From: Cruorifilaria tuberocauda
Lineage: Eukaryota > Nematoda > Chromadorea > Rhabditida > Onchocercidae
Direction of reading: 5' to 3'
Assembly (NCBI GenBank): GCA_013365365.1
Contig: JABVXU010000386.1
Span: 1-52,083 of the forward strand
DNA length: 52,083 bases
A program made the position numbers and the translations under genes. Below, piece by piece: positions 47,901-52,083 of the stretch. The notes beneath the pieces are model-generated. The model saw only the letters and a list, made by a program, of their open reading frames with translations, was not told the origin of the DNA and did no database searches. How positions within the stretch are numbered: position 1 is the stretch's first letter; each line of letters starts with the position of its first letter.

Positions 47901-48621
47901 TCCTACACGAGGTATATATTCTCGTCCAGCAGAATCAGTGATTCAACGTTTACAACAAGAACTTGAAGAAATAATGCTCTCTGGTAGCTGCTGTGCAAAA
48001 AATAACGTACCGTCTTAATTCATCATGTTATATCATTAGTAGCTTGCCATTTAAATATTTTAACGTAATATTATTTTAGGAGACAATATCTTTGGTTTTT
48101 ACTAAAAAATTAGATGAAGACAAGGATACCGAAACGGAGCATTATATAAAAGTCAATGATCTACAGCGCAAAGCAGTTGTCGATTTTATGCAAATACATG
48201 TTTTCATTTTTCATTTCTTAAATCTTATTTTAAATTTCTTTTGATATTGGCAATAAGGGTTAGATAATTAGTGAGTTCAGGCTTCATTCCTTTTTTTAAA
48301 GAATTTTTCATCGGAAAAATGTACTTCTAAATTTTAATTTTCACTTGATTTTCATTTGAGGATTATAGGTTAAAATTACTTTTTTCTTTTATTTTCCGTT
48401 TTTCGTCAAAGATTCTATTTTTTCAGATTTTAAATACACCGTGCATAAATTTCGTGATATCAGAAACGGATCAGACTGATCAACTGGAGTATGTTCAAAA
48501 GAATTCTGTCAATAATGAAGATGCAATTATTGCTATTGTTGAGGGCCTTTTTAAATTATTTAATCATTATCATTGTCTTAACTTTAAGCATTTATTAAGT
48601 TTTGAATTGGACTCGAACTAG
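44963..48621 (+). CDS. Class IIb histone deacetylase, HDAC10/HDAC6-like
   Basis: Zinc-dependent deacetylase. Exons: 44963-45112, 45358-45480, 45754-45878, 46100-46205, 46525-46696, 46787-46933, 47023-47183, 47451-47621, 47845-48006, 48080-48199, 48427-48621, for 543 residues. One catalytic domain covers about 15-360: HPGRL, RPPGHHA (His dyad at 146-147), [11 protein letters not shown] (zinc ligands D183 and H185), [26 protein letters not shown] (third ligand Asp near 271) and MEGGY (catalytic Tyr about 314). The usual second His of DVHHG is Ala here. GDEEG puts Glu where HDAC10 has its gatekeeper. The C-terminal 180 residues show no domain I recognise; HDAC10 has a second inactive domain and HDAC6 two domains with a zinc finger, and neither is seen. 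Intron 5 is GC-AG. Donors at 48007 (GTACCG) and 48200 (GTTTTC) are the least certain. Start 44963 or 44996 is possible. Confidence 0.92.
46697..46786 (+). other. GC-AG intron of the deacetylase gene
   Basis: The 90-base intron starts GCAAGT and ends TTTCAG. Only this junction joins the frames (T plus AC makes a Tyr codon) and restores the conserved stretch before [19 protein letters not shown] donor two bases on (AA/GTTTCT) would shift the frame. Confidence 0.85.
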
Positions 48622-51545
48622 ATTCTTTTTTGTTTGTTTCATTTTCGTTCTCGTTAGTCGAGAAGTGCTACAAATGAAGTAATCATACAGATTCTATAGT
48701 GGTGTTATTTGGTTGCTTTTAGCAGGTTAAACTATTCAATATAGCATCAGAAGTAATGTATTAAGAGTGGTTATCTTGGCTATTATCTAAAAATAGGGAG
48801 TGAAAGTTATTTATTAATTTTTCCATATATTAAATTCATTTATGTCTGACAAAAATACTGCATTTATAAATCACAACATTAGTTAGTTGATTCATGTGGG
48901 ATTTCATGCTCTGGAAATCGGTTTCAAATACTTCAGTCAATAATTTTTTCAAGTCGTATGCATTTTCGATGCGATAGAGTTTTTTTGACTTTGTGTCTTT
49001 GTCCCAGTTACGAGTTTTCAATTCAAATTTTTATTGGCTGTATTTTCGCTGCTCAAAACAATATGTTGATCCAATTATTTTTCTTGATTTAGCTAGAATC
49101 CAATTCTTATTTTGTTTCTTCATTCCTCTGTGATATTTTATTGCATGTACAATATTTGTTAAGCTGGTAATGTGATTTTCGAAAAAATTTGTATATTTTA
49201 TTTGTGGAAGAAATTATTATCTTCTTTCAATTATTAAATAAATGAATTTTGACGCCCTTTACAATTTCCATAAATAATTGTATCATATTAATATTACATA
49301 CTAATTACTTAATTTCTTAACTACGCTATGAAGACAACATTGATTTGATTTTTTGAGTGTCAGTAGAAATGCAAGTGAAAAGTACATCGAGAATATTATT
49401 ACTGCACTACAAAATAAAGTTAATTTGATAGAATAATGATCAAATCGGTAGTGTAAATTTATATTATAGTAAGTTCTGTAAGATCTTCAGCAAATTAAGA
49501 ATCAGTTAGAAAATGTGCTTTCATGATCCTCATGTTAATCAAAACCGGGTTACTGCATTACAGGTATTGCATTATGGTATTATAGGTATTCAAGCAATTC
49601 ATAATTATTGAATTTTTTTTATAACATTTGTAGATTGGTGATTAGATGATGGCATTTGTATTAAATCATTCTATCAGCATTGGTAGCTGATAATAAAATT
49701 CATTAAGCATTAGGAAATAAAGAATATTCAGAATTTAAATTTTCAATCAGAATATGTTGAAAGCATTGACGCTGAAATAATGTTTTTTTCTTAATAATTT
49801 CTAGAGTTTTTGTTTAACTGTTATTGTTACCGTTACTGTTACTATGGTGACATGGATGCATTAAAATTATTTTCAAGCAAAATTCAATTTCATTTCTATT
49901 CCATCTTTCGTTTCAGTGATTTATATGACTATATTCTACATCAGGTAATGGTCATTGTATAAAAGGAATAATTGGAAGTGTAAAATTTTTTAAAATTTCA
50001 TGAATATCGAATAAATATTCGAGAAATATATTTGTTGGCAGATTTTGTTACTGATATTGCCGTAATCAGCGCAAAATCTAAAATCGAGAAATTGAAAGAT
50101 TTTTCTTGCTGATTGGGACTGATAATTTGAAATAATGATTGGGAGATAATTTGGCAGGTTTTTTCAGTACATGATCTTTTATCTTTGAAACATATTAAGG
50201 CTATCGTAGTAAGATTTAAACTTCTTGAATTGTTGGAAAGATTGTGATTGACTGATAAATAATGATATGGATAATTCATTATTTCAATTATATATTTCCA
50301 TGTATAAGTTTCAAAAACTTCTTTTACATTTCAAAGTTAATGAAATCTTTCGATCAATTGCTTTTTCCATCTCATTAAGTTCTTTTAATTATTTATTAAA
50401 AATTTTTTAATCGTTTCGTTTCATCATAACTTTTAATAGCACATTTTATTCTTTCAAATTGGAATTAACCAGAAAATTAATTGGCAGTCTAAGAGAATCA
50501 TAACAATCGGATTATTACTAATTAAATTTAATTTGTTAGCATATTACTCAAGACCAAACATTATTTAGCTTATATTAATATTAATCGAACAATTGGAATT
50601 TTCAGAGTAATTACCGTTAACAGAAAAACTTATTCTGATTGCCGTACGATGTTTGTATGTATAATACATTTCATTATAAAGAATGCCAATTACAGTAATT
50701 ATTTTGCCTTCCAATAGGGCATAATATGAGAGAGAAGCCTTATTAGACAAGCAAATTGTTTCTTAATTCAACTAATTAATTTTTCGTTTACTTTTACCAT
50801 AATGACCTAGACAGAAAATGAAAAAGGCATGTGATCGTTAAATTAGATAGCACGGAAAAAAGGTTCAATCAAAGTACTAAAAGAAATTTTTCAAAATTAT
50901 CATTTTAAAATCGAACACGAGATGGGATGATCTAATGATCTAAAAATAATAAGTACAGTCTAAAGAATAGTGGTGAATTTTGAAAAAATTTAAAGGTATT
51001 CCATGTCTAAGTATTTCATGAATGCATGCATGCATGCACACACACATGTATAAACATACGATGTTCGTGATTTCATCGAACTTATTGAATTTTATCAAAT
51101 TTATTATGAATTGCTCACACATAATTAATTATTATCAATAAAAGCAAAAAATTTTGAAAATGTTATCATCTGACAAAATCATGCAAAAATTCCCAATCAA
51201 ATAGATACATAATATATGCAGAAGTTTAATTTAAAAATGAAATTTTTATTTGTTTTAAATTTAGTGTATGATTTACCTGTTATTTCGTTCATTCGATGAA
51301 ATTCGAGTATCATTTCGTAAAACAATAGCTCACTATCAATTACATTAAAATGAATGATGAAATTTCGAGATAAGAAAGTAAGTTGAATAAATGTATAAAT
51401 TGAATAAATGAGTAAATGAGTAAATAGTGAAAAAAAATATCACATAATCATTCATATTGTTGAAAAACAAAACATGAAATCAAAAGGAAAAAAGAAAAAT
51501 TATCAATTAAATACACAGAAGAGTTAATTAATTAAAAAAATAAAA
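48622..51545. other. Intergenic between deacetylase and the partial gene
   Basis: Convergent 3' flanks, 2.9 kb. AATAAA near 49231 may belong to the deacetylase message. Minus-strand frames at 48836-49021 (61 codons, KSKKLYRIENAYDLKKLL) and 49998-50279 lack splice partners or families. An alternating purine-pyrimidine run lies at 51022-51052. Otherwise I see nothing. Confidence 0.5.
51022..51052. repeat. Alternating purine-pyrimidine run (ATGC then CA)
   Basis: About four ATGC units run into CACACACA and TGTATA with strict purine-pyrimidine alternation for about 30 bases. It could adopt Z-DNA or be a plain microsatellite. Confidence 0.8.
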
Positions 51546-51635
51546 TTATCGGGAAAAATCGCTCGTATGAACGTATTCTTTGTAATTTTTCAATGCTTGC
51601 ATTACTTCATCACAGGTAATTGTTTTCTGGAGAAT
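51546..51635 (-). CDS. Last exon of an unidentified gene (partial)
   Basis: A strong TTTTTCAG acceptor is followed by 29 in-frame codons (ILQKTITCDEVMQALKNYKE, then YVHTSDFSR) and TAA. The composition is that of a soluble helical protein. The gene runs to the right; another acceptor-like TATTTCAG on minus at about 52059-52052 may belong to it, but I could not join a second exon in frame. Family unknown. Confidence 0.5.
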   Translation of the reverse strand: MLQKTITCDEVMQALKNYKEYVHTSDFSR

Positions 51636-52083
51636 CTGAAAAATTTTTTTGTTTGTTAGTAATTCAAAATTATGATTGGAAAAATTGAAGTTATTGGAAG
51701 CAAGGTGAATTCAGATTTCGATGGCTTGTTTGTTTAAACTAACTAGAGAGCAAAAAATTTAATTAATTAATTTTAATAATTAAAGAGAATATATGAAATA
51801 AAGTAAAATGATAATATTAGATGATAAACCAAGTGAATGCTTTGCTAATTCACTGAGTTATATCTTAAGTAATAAACTTCGCTAAGTGATATAATCATTT
51901 AATCGATTATAGTAAATCAATATTCAAAGAAAATACGTGTAATATTCCAACTATTTTTTTTATTTAATTATCGCTCCGTAACAGAATACGATTTTGAAAT
52001 ATAACTTTATAATTAATATGACTAGTTAAGAAATGTCGGGAAACCCGAAACCTGAAATATCAAGAAATCTTCGAACATTTATT
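51636..52083. other. Right edge, probably intron of the partial gene
   Basis: AT-rich, probably intronic to the minus-strand gene whose last exon ends at 51546. It contains the small palindrome CGGGAAACCCG at 52038-52048. The motif CCTGAAATATCAAGAAAT near 52050 also occurs near 2203, possibly a coincidence of splice acceptor composition. Confidence 0.4.

Noticed and set aside
48836..49021. 61-codon minus-strand frame after the deacetylase
   Set aside because: The composition is somewhat protein-like, but no start context, splice partner or family could be shown.
49998..50279. 93-codon minus-strand frame
   Set aside because: Low-complexity Asn/Ser/Ile composition, no splice partners and no family.
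1..52083. CRISPR arrays, transposases, integrases, tRNA and rRNA genes
   Set aside because: I looked for spaced identical repeats, transposase-like frames, and tRNA box A/B and rRNA landmarks and saw none; a tRNAscan or Rfam run would be decisive.

Overview
The window looks like nuclear DNA of a nematode, probably a filarial-type parasite. It is strongly AT-rich. Genes are broken into short exons by many 60-700 bp AT-rich introns. A nematode cuticle collagen is present, and trans-splice-like acceptors lie a few bases before some start codons. The clade below nematode is inference. I saw no bacterial operon, virus, transposase, CRISPR array, rRNA or tRNA.

Layout, left to right: (1) 89-11074, minus: a 21-exon SLC12 cation-chloride cotransporter, closest in memory to SLC12A9. 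(2) 12702-15635, plus: ZRANB2, a zinc-finger splicing factor with an unusual C-terminal tail. (3) 17417-19774, plus: a YIPF1/2-type Yip1-domain Golgi membrane protein. (4) 21218-23949, minus: a charged, low-complexity protein I do not recognise. (5) 24668-26654, minus: a cuticle collagen with a long basic tail. (6) 30618-31489, plus: an unknown small membrane protein. (7) 32770-39658, minus: NOP2/NSUN1, the nucleolar 25S/28S rRNA m5C methyltransferase. (8) 40704-41130, minus: SEC61 beta. (9) 44963-48621, plus: a class IIb histone deacetylase with an HDAC10-like gatekeeper glutamate. (10) 51546-51635, minus: the last exon of a gene that continues past the right edge.

These genes act in unrelated processes (ion transport, splicing, Golgi traffic, cuticle, ribosome maturation, ER translocation, deacetylation). 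I see no pathway cluster or tight operon; gaps between genes are about 0.7-4 kb. Exon models were built by hand, by joining frames across splice sites so that phases match. For the SLC12, ZRANB2, YIPF, collagen, NOP2, SEC61B and HDAC genes every junction closes in frame from start to stop, but a few junctions (named in the entries) are uncertain.

The most interesting signals are: a recurrent use of AAG and even GAG 3' splice sites, with some GTC 5' splice sites and one GC-AG intron; two near-perfect intronic hairpins of pre-miRNA-like size; the HDAC10-type gatekeeper residue in a nematode deacetylase that lacks the full PEACE motif; and a structured, GC-rich island between two divergent genes.
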